From Tropicimonas_B omnivorans (GTDB lineage: Bacteria; Pseudomonadota; Alphaproteobacteria; Rhodobacterales; Rhodobacteraceae), in contig NZ_JAVRHL010000002.1 in assembly GCF_031846565.1 (NCBI RefSeq), positions 744,001-808,000 of the forward strand: a DNA stretch of 64,000 nucleotides. Direction: 5' to 3'. Positions 17,644 to 26,246 of this stretch are shown here, piece by piece. The position numbers and the translations under genes are program-made. Within the stretch, counting starts at the first letter, position 1. Each line of letters begins with the position of its first letter. The notes beneath the pieces are model-generated. The model was not told the DNA's origin. It did not search any database and saw only the letters and a list, made by a program, of their open reading frames with translations.

Positions 17644-18564
17644 ATGCAGACGACACTTCATGCAAACGTGACGCTCGACGGCGTCGGCCTTCACTCGGGC
17701 GCGCCCGTTCGCGTGATCCTTCGCCCGGCCGAGGCCGGAACCGGCGTCCGGTTTCGTCGCGTCGATGTCCTGCCCACGCTGGCCGACATTCCCGCACGCT
17801 GGGATCTCGTCGAGCCGACGCCGCTCTGCACTCGGCTCGTGAACGAGTTCGGCACCTCGATCTCCACCGTGGAGCACGTCATGGCGGCCCTGTCCGGCTG
17901 CGGTGTGCACAACGCCATCGTGGAAGTCTCCGGACCCGAAATTCCGATCCTCGACGGCAGCGCTGCGCCGTTTGCCGAGGCGATCCTCGATGTGGGCCTG
18001 GTGGATCTGGATGCACCGCTCAAGGCGCTGCGGATCCTGCGGCCGGTCGAAGTGCGCTCCGGCGCCGCCCGCGCGAGGCTGGCGCCCGCCGATCATCTCC
18101 ATATCTCGTTCGACATCGATTTCCCGGATCGCGCCATCGGCGCGCAATCCCGCCGGCTCGACATGGCCAACGGCGCGTTCCTGCGCGAGCTCTGCGACAG
18201 CCGCACGTTCTGCCGCGCCGCCGATGTCGAGGCGATGCGAGCCCGCGGTCAGGCGCTTGGCGGGACATATTTCAACGCCGTCGTGGTCGATGGCGAGCGG
18301 ATCCTGTCCCCCGGCGGTCTGCGGCACAGGGACGAGCCGGTCCGCCACAAGATGCTCGATGCGCTCGGGGATCTCGCGCTCGCCGGCGCGCCGATCCTCG
18401 GCGCCTACGAGGGCGTCCGTGCGGGCCACACGCTGACGAACCAGCTCCTCCGGCGGCTCTTCTCGGTGCCGGGCGCGGTGGACATCGTGACCTGCGATGC
18501 CGTGACGCTGCGCAAGTTGCCCGGGGCAGGGGTGCGCGCCTCCGATCTCAGGGCCGTTGCCTGA
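17644..18564 (+). CDS. lpxC: UDP-3-O-acyl-N-acetylglucosamine deacetylase
   Basis: Zn2+ deacetylase, the committed step of lipid A synthesis. 306 residues. MQTTLHANVTLDGVGLHSG is the standard start, and STVEHVMAAL holds the first zinc histidine; DGSAAPF, the RTFCR region with the catalytic loop, and HKMLDALGDLALAG with the HKxxD zinc and catalytic residues are present, as is the C-terminal GHTLTNQLL. ATG 17644 gives the expected N terminus. It follows the ftsZ terminator by about 255 bases without another gene, so it has its own promoter somewhere in that gap; I cannot pick boxes confidently. Confidence 0.95.
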   Translation: MQTTLHANVTLDGVGLHSGAPVRVILRPAEAGTGVRFRRVDVLPTLADIPARWDLVEPTPLCTRLVNEFGTSISTVEHVMAALSGCGVHNAIVEVSGPEIPILDGSAAPFAEAILDVGLVDLDAPLKALRILRPVEVRSGAARARLAPADHLHISFDIDFPDRAIGAQSRRLDMANGAFLRELCDSRTFCRAADVEAMRARGQALGGTYFNAVVVDGERILSPGGLRHRDEPVRHKMLDALGDLALAGAPILGAYEGVRAGHTLTNQLLRRLFSVPGAVDIVTCDAVTLRKLPGAGVRASDLRAVA

Positions 18565-18728
18565 ACGCCTCGCGCCTCGCGCAGCTGCGATCCCGAAATG
18601 CCGGGCTATGGCTTTTGCTCCCCAAATCTTCTGTGCTAGACGGTGCGGGCGCCGATCGGGCCGAGCCAGGGCCGGTGCGCGATCAAGCGATGTTTCCGGG
18701 AGACGGACCAGATGACGGAGCGGCGCTC

Positions 18729-19580
18729 ATGAGTATCGGAACGCGCGCGACTCGGCTCGCATCCGTGATTGCCCTTGTCGCGGCGCTCGGCGCCTGCGGG
18801 CAGGAGCGCGGCGTCTTCTCGAGCCGTCAGGTGCCGCTCGAGAACTTCGGCCCCGAGGAGATCTACCAGCGCGGCGAGGCGGATCTGCAGGACAAGGAGT
18901 ACGAGGACGCAGCGGAGCTCTTCGCGGAGGTCGAGCGTCTCTATCCGTATTCCCAGTGGGCGCGCCGTGCGCTGATCATGCAGGCCTACTCCCATCACCT
19001 GGACCGGGATTACGAGAATTCCCGCGGCGCCGCGCAGCGCTACATCCAGTTTTACCCGGCGGAGGAGGATGCTGCCTACGCGCAGTATCTCCTCGCGCTG
19101 TCCTATTACGACCAGATCGACGAGGTCGGCCGCGACCAGGGCCTGACCTTCCAGGCGCTGCAATCGCTCCGCACCGTGATCGAGGTGTATCCAGACAGCG
19201 AATATGCCCGCTCCGCGATCCTGAAGTTCGACCTTGCCTTCGACCATCTCGCGGCGAAGGAGATGGAGGTCGGTCGCTACTACCTGCGCCGCGATCACTT
19301 CACGAGCGCGATAAGCCGCTTCCGCGTCGTCGTCGAGGAATTCCAGACGACCACGCATACCCCGGAGGCGTTGCACCGTCTCGTGGAGGCGTATCTCTCG
19401 CTCGGGCTCGAGAATGAGGCGCAGACCGCCGGCGCGATCCTCGCCTACAACTTCCGTTCGACCGAGTGGTACGAGGACAGCTACCGTCTGCTTGTCCAGC
19501 GCGGGCTGAAGGCCGAGGCGCAGGGCGACAGCTGGCTGCGCCAGATCTATCGCCAGACCGTCAAGGGCGATTGGCTCTGA
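18729..19580 (+). CDS. bamD: Outer membrane protein assembly factor BamD
   Basis: Lipoprotein of the BAM complex that inserts beta-barrel proteins into the outer membrane. 283 residues. The N terminus has a hydrophobic signal ending in the lipobox LGAC, with the acylated Cys near residue 21. Tetratricopeptide-like repeats follow, with family features such as YPYSQWARRALIMQAYSHH, ENSRGAAQRYIQFYP and RYYLRRDHFTSAISRF. The SD is a modest GGAG about 9 bases before the ATG. Order lpxC-bamD-recN is common in alphaproteobacteria; it ends 92 bases before recN. Confidence 0.95.
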   Translation: MSIGTRATRLASVIALVAALGACGQERGVFSSRQVPLENFGPEEIYQRGEADLQDKEYEDAAELFAEVERLYPYSQWARRALIMQAYSHHLDRDYENSRGAAQRYIQFYPAEEDAAYAQYLLALSYYDQIDEVGRDQGLTFQALQSLRTVIEVYPDSEYARSAILKFDLAFDHLAAKEMEVGRYYLRRDHFTSAISRFRVVVEEFQTTTHTPEALHRLVEAYLSLGLENEAQTAGAILAYNFRSTEWYEDSYRLLVQRGLKAEAQGDSWLRQIYRQTVKGDWL

Positions 19581-19672
19581 TCGGGTAGGTCCCGGCGCCC
19601 GCGCGGTCCTCCGTTCACGGGGTGCGCGCGGGATCTTTCATGTCCCGCCGCGGGGTGCGATAGATCGCCCCG

Positions 19673-21322
19673 ATGCTGCGCTCACTCGACATTCGCGATC
19701 TTCTGATCATCGACAGGCTGGAGCTCGATTTCCGCTCCGGCCTCAACGTGCTGACCGGGGAGACGGGGGCGGGCAAGTCCATCCTCCTCGATGCGCTCGG
19801 CTTCGTTCTGGGCTGGCGCGGCCGCGCCGAGATGGTGCGCCCCGGCGCCGACGCGGGCGAGGTGGTCGCGGTGTTCGATCTCCCGGAGGGCCATGCCGCG
19901 CGGGCGGTTCTGGACGAGGCTGGATTGCCCGTCTCGGACGAACTCATCCTGCGGCGCGTGAACGCGGCCGACGGGCGCAAGACCGGCTACGTCAACGACC
20001 GGCGCGCGAGCGGCGAGGTGCTGCGCGCGCTGTCGGACACCCTCGTGGAACTGCACGGCCAGCACGACGACCGCGGCCTCCTGAACCCCCGCGGCCATCG
20101 CGGCCTTCTCGATGACTTCGCAGGCTCGGGCGCAGAGCTGGCGGCCGTGCGCGGCGCCTGGCGCGCGCGGCGGGACGCCGAGGCGGCGCTTGCGCGGGCG
20201 CGCGAGGAGGCAGACACGCTGAAAAGCGAGGAGGAGTTCCTGCGTCACGCCGTGACCGAGCTGGACAAGCTCGATCCCCAACCCGGTGAGGAAGCCGAAC
20301 TCGACGGGCGTCGCCGCGAGATGCAGGGCGCCGAGCGTGTCCGCGAAGACATCACCCGTGCGCTTGCGGCGGTGTCCGGCGATGGCGCCGAGGGGATGGT
20401 CTCGGATGCTGCGCGGTGGCTCGATGGTGCCTCCGAGGGGGCTGGCGGTCGTCTCGACGGAGCGCTCGAGGCGCTCACGCGCGCGGCCGACGCCCTGAGC
20501 GAGGCAGAGCAGGGGATCGAGGCGGCACTCGATGCGATGAGCTACGATCCGCGCGAGCTGGAGGCGGTCGAGGAACGGCTGTTCGCGATCCGCGGTCTTG
20601 CCCGGAAGTACCAGGTGCTGCCGGACGACCTTGGCGGTCATGCCGCCGATCTTCGGGGCCGGCTCGCCGCACTCGACGCCTCCGAGCGGGGCCTCGAAGA
20701 CCTGGAGCGGGCCTTGAAGGATGCGGAGGCGAGCTTCGATGCCGCCGCAGGGACGCTCAGCGACATGCGGCGTGCGGCGGCCGAGCGGCTCGACGCCGCG
20801 ATGGCGGCGGAGCTTGCGCCGCTGAAGATGGAGCGGGCGGTCTTTCGCACCGTGATCGAGGCCGGGGAGGCGGGGCCGGACGGGCGCGACGCGGTGACCT
20901 TCACCGTGGCCACGAACCCCGGCGCTCCGCCGGGACCCCTGAACAAGATCGCCAGCGGCGGCGAACTCTCCCGGTTTCTCCTCGCGCTGAAGGTCTGCCT
21001 GACGGGCGGCGGTGCCGGGATGACGCTGATCTTCGACGAGATCGATCGCGGTGTCGGCGGGGCAACGGCGGATGCGGTCGGCCGGCGGCTTGCCGCCCTG
21101 TCCGAGCGGGCGCAGGTCCTCGTCGTCACGCATTCCCCGCAGGTCGCCGCACGCGGCGCGCATCACTGGCGGGTGGAGAAGCGCGTTTCGGACGGGATGA
21201 CGCTCTCCACCGTGGTGCCGCTCGGCGGGGAGGAGCGCACCGACGAACTTGCGCGTATGCTGGCGGGGGATATCGTGACCGACGAGGCCCGCGCCGCGGC
21301 ACGGGCCCTCCTCGGCGCCTGA
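19673..21322 (+). CDS. recN: DNA repair protein RecN
   Basis: SMC-like ATPase acting in double-strand break repair. 549 residues. N-terminal LRSLDIRDLLIIDRLEL and Walker A GETGAGKSILLDAL, a QHDDRGLL segment, a coiled-coil middle rich in Glu/Arg/Ala, and the C-terminal ABC signature ASGGELSRFLLALK and Walker B LIFDEIDRGVGG are all present. No alphaproteobacterial LexA box (GTTC-N7-GTTC) is seen in its 92-base upstream gap, so SOS control is not evident here. Its stop codon directly abuts the metG stop on the opposite strand. Confidence 0.95.
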   Translation: MLRSLDIRDLLIIDRLELDFRSGLNVLTGETGAGKSILLDALGFVLGWRGRAEMVRPGADAGEVVAVFDLPEGHAARAVLDEAGLPVSDELILRRVNAADGRKTGYVNDRRASGEVLRALSDTLVELHGQHDDRGLLNPRGHRGLLDDFAGSGAELAAVRGAWRARRDAEAALARAREEADTLKSEEEFLRHAVTELDKLDPQPGEEAELDGRRREMQGAERVREDITRALAAVSGDGAEGMVSDAARWLDGASEGAGGRLDGALEALTRAADALSEAEQGIEAALDAMSYDPRELEAVEERLFAIRGLARKYQVLPDDLGGHAADLRGRLAALDASERGLEDLERALKDAEASFDAAAGTLSDMRRAAAERLDAAMAAELAPLKMERAVFRTVIEAGEAGPDGRDAVTFTVATNPGAPPGPLNKIASGGELSRFLLALKVCLTGGGAGMTLIFDEIDRGVGGATADAVGRRLAALSERAQVLVVTHSPQVAARGAHHWRVEKRVSDGMTLSTVVPLGGEERTDELARMLAGDIVTDEARAAARALLGA

Positions 21323-23044
21323 TCAGTCGCGTTTGCCGGCGAAGGCGACCTTCCATTCTTCGCGCTGATCGTCGTCGATCTTGGCAAAGAGCGTGTCCGG
21401 CACCACGAAGCCGTGGCCGGCGGGCAGACGGAGGAGCGCCTGCTCCATGTTCACCGGCCACTTCGTCTCCTCGGTCCGCAAGGCTTCGAGCAGCTTCGCC
21501 GAGGCGTCGGGGATGAAGGGGGCGGAGATCACGGCATAGACGCGGATGAGGTTGAGCGCGAAGCGAATGTCCGCCGCCGCGCGAGACGGATCCTCCTTGA
21601 AGGTCGACCAGGGGGCCGCGTCCTGCAGGAATTCATTGCCGGCCACCCACATCGCGCGCAACTCCGCCGCGGCGCGACGAACCTCGATCGCATCCATGTG
21701 CTTGCAGTAGGTCTCGAGACGCTCCTGCAACTCCGCGACGAGGGCGCGGCCGCGCTCGCTGATCTCCTCGCCGCCCTCCGGAACTTCCTCGCCGAACTTG
21801 GAGCGGCAGAACTTCGTCACGCGGGAGACGAAATTGCCGAGCACGTCGGCCAGATCCTTGTTCACGCCGGACTGGAAGGAGTCCCAGGTGAATTCCGAGT
21901 CCGAGGTCTCGGGCGCATGGGACAGGAGCCACCAGCGCCAGTAATCGGGCGGCAGCAGGTCCAGCGCCTGGTCCATGAAGATGCCGCGCCCCTGGCTCGT
22001 GGAGAACTGGCCGCCGTCATAGGTCAGGTAGTTGAAGGACTTGATGTAGTCGACGACCTTCCAGGGCTCGCCGGATCCCATGATCGTCGCGGGGAAGGAG
22101 AGGGTGTGGAACGGGACGTTGTCCTTGCCCATGAACTGGACGTAGCGCACGTCGTCCGCGCCCTCGTCGGTTCGCCACCAGCGCCACCAATGCTCCTCGT
22201 CGAGGCCTTGCGCATCGGCCCATTCGGCGGCGCAGGCGATATATTCGATGGGAGCGTCGAACCAGACGTAGAAGACCTTTTTCTCCATGCCCGGCCACGG
22301 CTCGCCGCCCCTGGTGACCGGAACGCCCCAGTAGAGATCGCGGGTGATGCCGCGGTCCTGGAGCCCGTCACCGTCGTTCAGCCATTTTTTGGCGATCGAG
22401 GTGGTCAGGATCGGCCAGTCGGACTTGCTGTCGATCCACTCGGCCAGGTCGCCCTTCAGCTTGGACTGAAGAAGGTAGAGGTGCTTCGTCTCGCGGACCT
22501 CCAGCCTCGTGGAGCCGGACAGCGAGGAGCGGGGCTCGATGAGGTCCGTCGGCTCGAGTTGCTTGGTGCAGTTCTCGCACTGGTCCCCGCGGGCCTTGTC
22601 GTAACCGCAATTGGGGCAGGTGCCCTCGATGTAGCGGTCGGGCAGGAAGCGGTCGTCGTCGATCGAGAAGACCTGCCGCTCGCTGCGCTCCTCGATCAGG
22701 CCGTTATCGGCGAGCGCGCCGGCGAAATGCTGGGTCAGCCGGCGGTTCTGCATCGAGGAGGAGCGGCCGAAATGGTCGAAGGAGAGGCGGAAGCCCGCAG
22801 CGAGCTTGGCCTGCACCCGGTGCATCTGGTGACAGTACTCTTCGACGGGCATGCCGGCCTTGGTCGCGGCGATCTCGGCAGGTGTGCCATGCTCGTCCGT
22901 GGCGCACAGAAACAGCACCTCGTGTCCCCGCGCGCGGGCGTAGCGGGCATAGAGGTCCGCCGGAAGCTGGCTGCCGACAAGATTGCCGAGATGCTTGACG
23001 CCGTTGATGTAGGGAATCGCGGAAGTGATGAGAATGCGCGTCAT
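21323..23044 (-). CDS. metG: Methionine--tRNA ligase
   Basis: Charges initiator and elongator tRNA-Met. 573 residues. Class I synthetase HIGH motif appears as HLGN; the zinc knuckle shows CPNCG and CENC pairs about 11 residues apart; FYVWFDAPIEY and QFMGKDNVPFH are MetRS signatures. The KMSKS loop reads QFSTS, a divergent form (see findings). There is no C-terminal tRNA-binding EMAP-like domain, so this is the short monomer-type enzyme. ATG 23044 (MTRILITSAIPYING) was chosen as the family start. It converges on recN with no gap. Confidence 0.95.
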   Translation of the reverse strand: MTRILITSAIPYINGVKHLGNLVGSQLPADLYARYARARGHEVLFLCATDEHGTPAEIAATKAGMPVEEYCHQMHRVQAKLAAGFRLSFDHFGRSSSMQNRRLTQHFAGALADNGLIEERSERQVFSIDDDRFLPDRYIEGTCPNCGYDKARGDQCENCTKQLEPTDLIEPRSSLSGSTRLEVRETKHLYLLQSKLKGDLAEWIDSKSDWPILTTSIAKKWLNDGDGLQDRGITRDLYWGVPVTRGGEPWPGMEKKVFYVWFDAPIEYIACAAEWADAQGLDEEHWWRWWRTDEGADDVRYVQFMGKDNVPFHTLSFPATIMGSGEPWKVVDYIKSFNYLTYDGGQFSTSQGRGIFMDQALDLLPPDYWRWWLLSHAPETSDSEFTWDSFQSGVNKDLADVLGNFVSRVTKFCRSKFGEEVPEGGEEISERGRALVAELQERLETYCKHMDAIEVRRAAAELRAMWVAGNEFLQDAAPWSTFKEDPSRAAADIRFALNLIRVYAVISAPFIPDASAKLLEALRTEETKWPVNMEQALLRLPAGHGFVVPDTLFAKIDDDQREEWKVAFAGKRD

Positions 23045-23264
23045 GAATGCTGGCCTTCGGGCACGGGTCGGGTCCGCGCCCCCTCTAGCCCAAGCCTGCG
23101 CGGGGCGCCAGCGCCGGGGCCTTGCCAAATGCAGTGGGGGCCGGTGCCGGCCGGGCCGTCCAGGGGGCCTGATGGATCACGTCAGGGATATGGAAAAGGC
23201 GCGGAGCGGCCCCGGGGGAGGGGCTGCCCGCGCCTTTGTTCGGCAGGTCGGGGCCTTGCTTTGA

Positions 23265-23498
23265 TCAGTAGTGCCAGCTGGCGGGCACGTCCCAGACCGG
23301 GCGGGAGGCTTCCTGCATCGCTTCGTGCCGGGTCAGGCCCAGATCGGCGAGGCGGGACTCGTCCAGACCCGACAGCTCGCGGCGCTGGCGGCCGAGCGCG
23401 AAGAGGTCGAACAACGTCCGGAACGGATGCCGGCGGCCAAGGGAGGCGAGGGGGAGGCGGGAGAGGGTCGACTGGGCGTGCATGGTGCGGACTTTCAT
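23265..23498 (-). CDS. DUF1127 (YjiS-like) small protein
   Basis: A 77-residue basic protein. The C-terminal half contains ELSGLDESRLADLGLTR, the DUF1127 core found in short alphaproteobacterial proteins, some of which are linked to phosphate and RNA metabolism. A start at ATG 23498 (MKVRT) was chosen; ATG 23483 is equally possible since neither has a clear Shine-Dalgarno. It is divergent from a LysR regulator that is probably its regulator. A possible promoter on the minus strand is TTGAAC (plus-strand 23562-23567) about 17 bases from CAGATA-like bases at 23539-23544. Confidence 0.82.
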   Translation of the reverse strand: MKVRTMHAQSTLSRLPLASLGRRHPFRTLFDLFALGRQRRELSGLDESRLADLGLTRHEAMQEASRPVWDVPASWHY

Positions 23499-23561
23499 CT
23501 GGTGACGTCGGGAGGCGTCAAAATCTCTTTCGGGGCTGTATCTGTCTGCTCTTGTGCTATC

Positions 23562-23583
23562 GTTCAAACGAATGTTCATGAAC
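23562..23583. promoter_or_regulatory. Candidate LysR operator in DUF1127/LysR divergent region
   Basis: The stretch contains two GTTCA half-sites on one strand and ends in the perfect 10-bp palindrome GTTCATGAAC (23574-23583). It overlaps a possible -35 box of the DUF1127 gene and lies just ahead of the LysR start. LysR-type regulators usually bind dyad sites near the start of the divergent gene, so this is the best operator candidate here. Spacing of the two GTTC units is 8, not the 7 of LexA boxes. Confidence 0.4.
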
Positions 23584-23604
23584 CCAAGTATCACGGAAAT
23601 TGAT

Positions 23605-24519
23605 ATGCCGCGAAATCTCGACATGACCGCCCTGCGTTCCTTCGTGGCCGTGGCCGATAGCGGCGGGGTCACCAGGGCCGCGGGTCTGCTCAATCTGACG
23701 CAATCCGCCGTGTCCATGCAGCTCAAGCGGCTGGAAGAGGGGCTGGGCCTGTCGCTCATGGATCGCTCCCGCCGCGGCATCGCCCTGACGGCCGAAGGCG
23801 ACCAGCTCCTCGCCTATGCACGGCGGATGGTGTCGCTGAACGACGAGGCAATCGGTCGCATGACATCGCAGGAATTCGAGGGCGAGGTGATGCTCGGCGT
23901 GCCGCACGACATCGTCTATCCCTTCATTCCGCAGGTGCTGCAGAAGTTTGCCGCGGCCTATCCGAGGATGCGGGCGAACCTCCTGTCGCTTTACACGCGC
24001 CAGCTTCAGGACCTCTACCGCCGCGGACAGTGCGGGATCATCCTGACCACCGAGCAGGAAATCATGGAGGGCGGCGAGGTGCTCTCCGACACGCCGCTGT
24101 CCTGGGTCGGGGCGCGTGGCGGGCAGGCCTGGCGGCGGCTTCCCCTTCGCCTCGCCTTCGCCCGGTCCTGCATCTTCCGCAGCGAGGTCGTCGACGCCCT
24201 CGATCGGGCGGGCATCCCCTGGGAGATGGCGGTCGAGGCGGAGAGCGAACGGGCGATCGAGGCGACGGTCAGCGCCGATCTGGCGATCACGGCCGACCTC
24301 GAGGGAACCGCGCCGCCCTTTCTAGAGCGGATCCCCCATGGCGGTGCGCTGCCGGAGTTACGCAGCTACCACATAAACCTCTACGTCTCCGAAGTGATCC
24401 GCGGCAAGGCGGAGCTGGCGCTCGCCGATCTGGTGCGGGAGGCGTACCGCAATCCCGTGACGAACCCGGCCGTGAACACCGCACAGACCGACCTCCTGCC
24501 GGTCCCTGAGAATCCGTGA
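23605..24519 (+). CDS. LysR family transcriptional regulator
   Basis: A 304-residue LTTR. The N-terminal helix-turn-helix includes LRSFVAVADSGGVTRAAGLLNLTQSAVS, followed by QLKRLEEGLGLSL and the linker helix; the rest is a periplasmic-binding-protein-like effector domain. ATG 23605 (MPRNLDMTALRSF) fits family starts and has a GGAAAT upstream; in-frame ATGs at 23575 and 23554 would give longer tails. It is divergent from the DUF1127 gene, and the shared 100-base gap holds a palindromic site. This suggests control of DUF1127 and autoregulation. The inducer is unknown. Confidence 0.9.
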   Translation: MPRNLDMTALRSFVAVADSGGVTRAAGLLNLTQSAVSMQLKRLEEGLGLSLMDRSRRGIALTAEGDQLLAYARRMVSLNDEAIGRMTSQEFEGEVMLGVPHDIVYPFIPQVLQKFAAAYPRMRANLLSLYTRQLQDLYRRGQCGIILTTEQEIMEGGEVLSDTPLSWVGARGGQAWRRLPLRLAFARSCIFRSEVVDALDRAGIPWEMAVEAESERAIEATVSADLAITADLEGTAPPFLERIPHGGALPELRSYHINLYVSEVIRGKAELALADLVREAYRNPVTNPAVNTAQTDLLPVPENP

Positions 24520-24832
24520 CCCCGGTGGAGTCGCCGTATGCGGGAATCTCGCAACAGCCAAAAGCGGTCAGCGGCGCTCAACTTCGATCAACGCTGAAAT
24601 TACTTTTGCGAAATAGAACGCAACTGCCGGCTGATATTTGCTTCACGCGCATAACTTCGCATTTTGCAAATATTTCGCTAGTACGTTGAAGTTTAACGAA
24701 ACATAGTTAATGAAAAAGCTTGCCAGAGACCTGACCTTTTCGGCATGTATTAATTGAGTTCATCCTAGGGGATATTGGTGGCAGCTCGGGTCGTGCCCGG
24801 GGATGACGTATTCCAGTTGTAGCGAGGCAATA
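24520..24832. other. AT-rich intergenic region upstream of XRE regulator
   Basis: About 313 bases without a gene. From about 24590 to 24760 the sequence is clearly AT-rich in an otherwise very GC-rich window. It contains an inverted repeat, GCGAAATA at 24608-24615 and TATTTCGC at 24671-24678, with related TTTTGC(G)AAATA-like runs between. TTGAAG at 24686-24691 followed by TAATGA at 24708-24713 is a weak promoter possibility. It probably contains the promoter and operators of the XRE gene. Confidence 0.55.
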
Positions 24833-25201
24833 GTGACACATCCGGTTGATATACATGTGGGCAAGCGCGTCCGGCATCGTCGTTGGATGATCGGCATGAC
24901 CCAGCAGCAGCTCGCCGAGAAGGTGGGCATCAAGTTCCAGCAGATCCAGAAGTACGAAACCGGCATGAACCGTGTCAGCGCGTCCCGTCTGTTCGACATC
25001 GCGCAGGTCCTCGGGACGGACGTCTCCTTCTACTTCGATGGACTCGAGGGGGCCAGCGGTCCTGATGGCGCCAAGGGCACAACGCCCGACGTGCTGGCCG
25101 ACAAGGAGGCGATGGATCTCGTTCGCACCTATTACGCCATCCCCGAAGCCCAGCGGCGCCGCCTGTTCGATCTTGCCCGGGCCCTCGGCCAGGCTGCCTG
25201 A
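24833..25201 (+). CDS. XRE family transcriptional regulator
   Basis: A 122-residue protein with an N-terminal Cro/C1 helix-turn-helix (GKRVRHRRWMIGMTQQQLAEKVG, then QIQKYETGMNRVSASRLFDIA) and a C-terminal helical tail ending RRRLFDLARALGQAA. Start is GTG 24833 (MTHPVDIHVGKR), preceded by GAGG and matching the start of close relatives in Rhodobacterales. Such HTH proteins with the MTHPVD start are conserved in alphaproteobacteria. It sits 69 bases ahead of hisN, possibly co-transcribed. The AT-rich region upstream suggests strong regulation or autoregulation. Confidence 0.88.
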   Translation: MTHPVDIHVGKRVRHRRWMIGMTQQQLAEKVGIKFQQIQKYETGMNRVSASRLFDIAQVLGTDVSFYFDGLEGASGPDGAKGTTPDVLADKEAMDLVRTYYAIPEAQRRRLFDLARALGQAA

Positions 25202-25270
25202 TCGACCCAGCCTCGCCCCCATGCGTCCCAGCCGCTTGACCGGTGTCGCGGCCGGGCGTACCGCGGTTCC

Positions 25271-26116
25271 ATGACCAGCACAGAACAGACGACGGCCCGT
25301 TTCGGCGGGGCCGCCGCATCCTCCGAGCTGAGGCGCGTTGCCGCTGAACTCGCGGAGGCCGCACGCGGGGCGATCCTGCCGTATTTCCGCGCGCCCGGTC
25401 TCGTGGCCGAATCCAAGGAGGCGGAGGCCTTCGATCCCGTCACCGCTGCCGATCGCGCCGCGGAAACGGCGATGCGAGACATCCTGGACCGCAGGCGCCC
25501 GCAGGACGGCATCCACGGCGAAGAGTTCGGCAAACAGGAGGGAACGAGTGGTCTGACATGGGTGCTCGATCCCATCGACGGCACGCGCGCCTTTCTCGCC
25601 GGTACGCCAAGCTGGGGTGTGCTGATCGCCCTGTCCGACGAGGCCGGCCCGATCTTCGGGATCATCGATCAGCCCTTTACGTCGGAGCGGTGGGAAGGCG
25701 CCGCGGGCCTTGTCGCGACCCATTCCGGGCCGCAGGGGACACGGGACCTGTGCGTGCGGAGGGAAACGGATCCCGCCGGCGCGATCCTGATGACCACCTT
25801 TCCCGAGGTCGGATCGCCAGAGGACGCCGCAGCGTTCGCCCGCGTTGCCCGCGACGTGAAGCTGACGCGCTACGGCCTCGACTGCTATGCCTACGGTCTC
25901 GTCGCGCTGGGGCAGATCGACCTGGTCATCGAGGCGGGGCTGAAACCCTACGACATCTGCGCGCCGATCGCGGTGATCGAGGCAGCCGGAGGGATCGTGA
26001 CAGACTGGGAGGGTGGTCCGGCCCATGAGGGAGGCCGGGCAATCGCTGCGGCGACACCCGAACTCCATGCCTGGGCCCTGGAGCGGTTGGCGGACGGGAC
26101 CGGACGGGCCTCCTGA
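25271..26116 (+). CDS. hisN: Histidinol-phosphatase, inositol-monophosphatase type (HisN)
   Basis: 281 residues, IMPase fold. The metal motifs GEEFG and DPIDGTRAF (Arg in place of the Thr-Asn of SuhB-type enzymes) and KPYDICAPIAVIEAAGG identify the HisN subgroup, which dephosphorylates L-histidinol phosphate in histidine synthesis. In alphaproteobacteria and actinobacteria this type replaces the HisB phosphatase domain. ATG 25271 is at the start of the conserved region's plausible N-terminal tail. Second IMPase family member in the window; the first (1047-1835) has the SuhB-type motif. Confidence 0.85.
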   Translation: MTSTEQTTARFGGAAASSELRRVAAELAEAARGAILPYFRAPGLVAESKEAEAFDPVTAADRAAETAMRDILDRRRPQDGIHGEEFGKQEGTSGLTWVLDPIDGTRAFLAGTPSWGVLIALSDEAGPIFGIIDQPFTSERWEGAAGLVATHSGPQGTRDLCVRRETDPAGAILMTTFPEVGSPEDAAAFARVARDVKLTRYGLDCYAYGLVALGQIDLVIEAGLKPYDICAPIAVIEAAGGIVTDWEGGPAHEGGRAIAAATPELHAWALERLADGTGRAS

Positions 26117-26246
26117 TCGAACGCGCCTCTCTTGCGCGTCGGTACGGCACACGCCCGGCGACCATGCGGAACGCGCCGGCCATGCGGGGAACACAGGATC
26201 CTTCTGAACTCCGGATCATTCCGCGCGGGAGGCAGGCGCCGGCCCG

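Noticed and set aside
17631..18728. Upstream extension of the bamD frame through lpxC
   Set aside because: The frame is open only because of GC bias. The lipoprotein signal and family homology begin at ATG 18729, and lpxC fills this region in another frame.
23562..23577. Possible LexA box between DUF1127 and LysR
   Set aside because: The two GTTC units are 8 bases apart, not 7, and fit a LysR dyad better.
24693..24710. Possible full CtrA site (TTAA ... TTAA) upstream of the XRE gene
   Set aside because: The spacing between the TTAA units is 10, not the 7 of the CtrA consensus.
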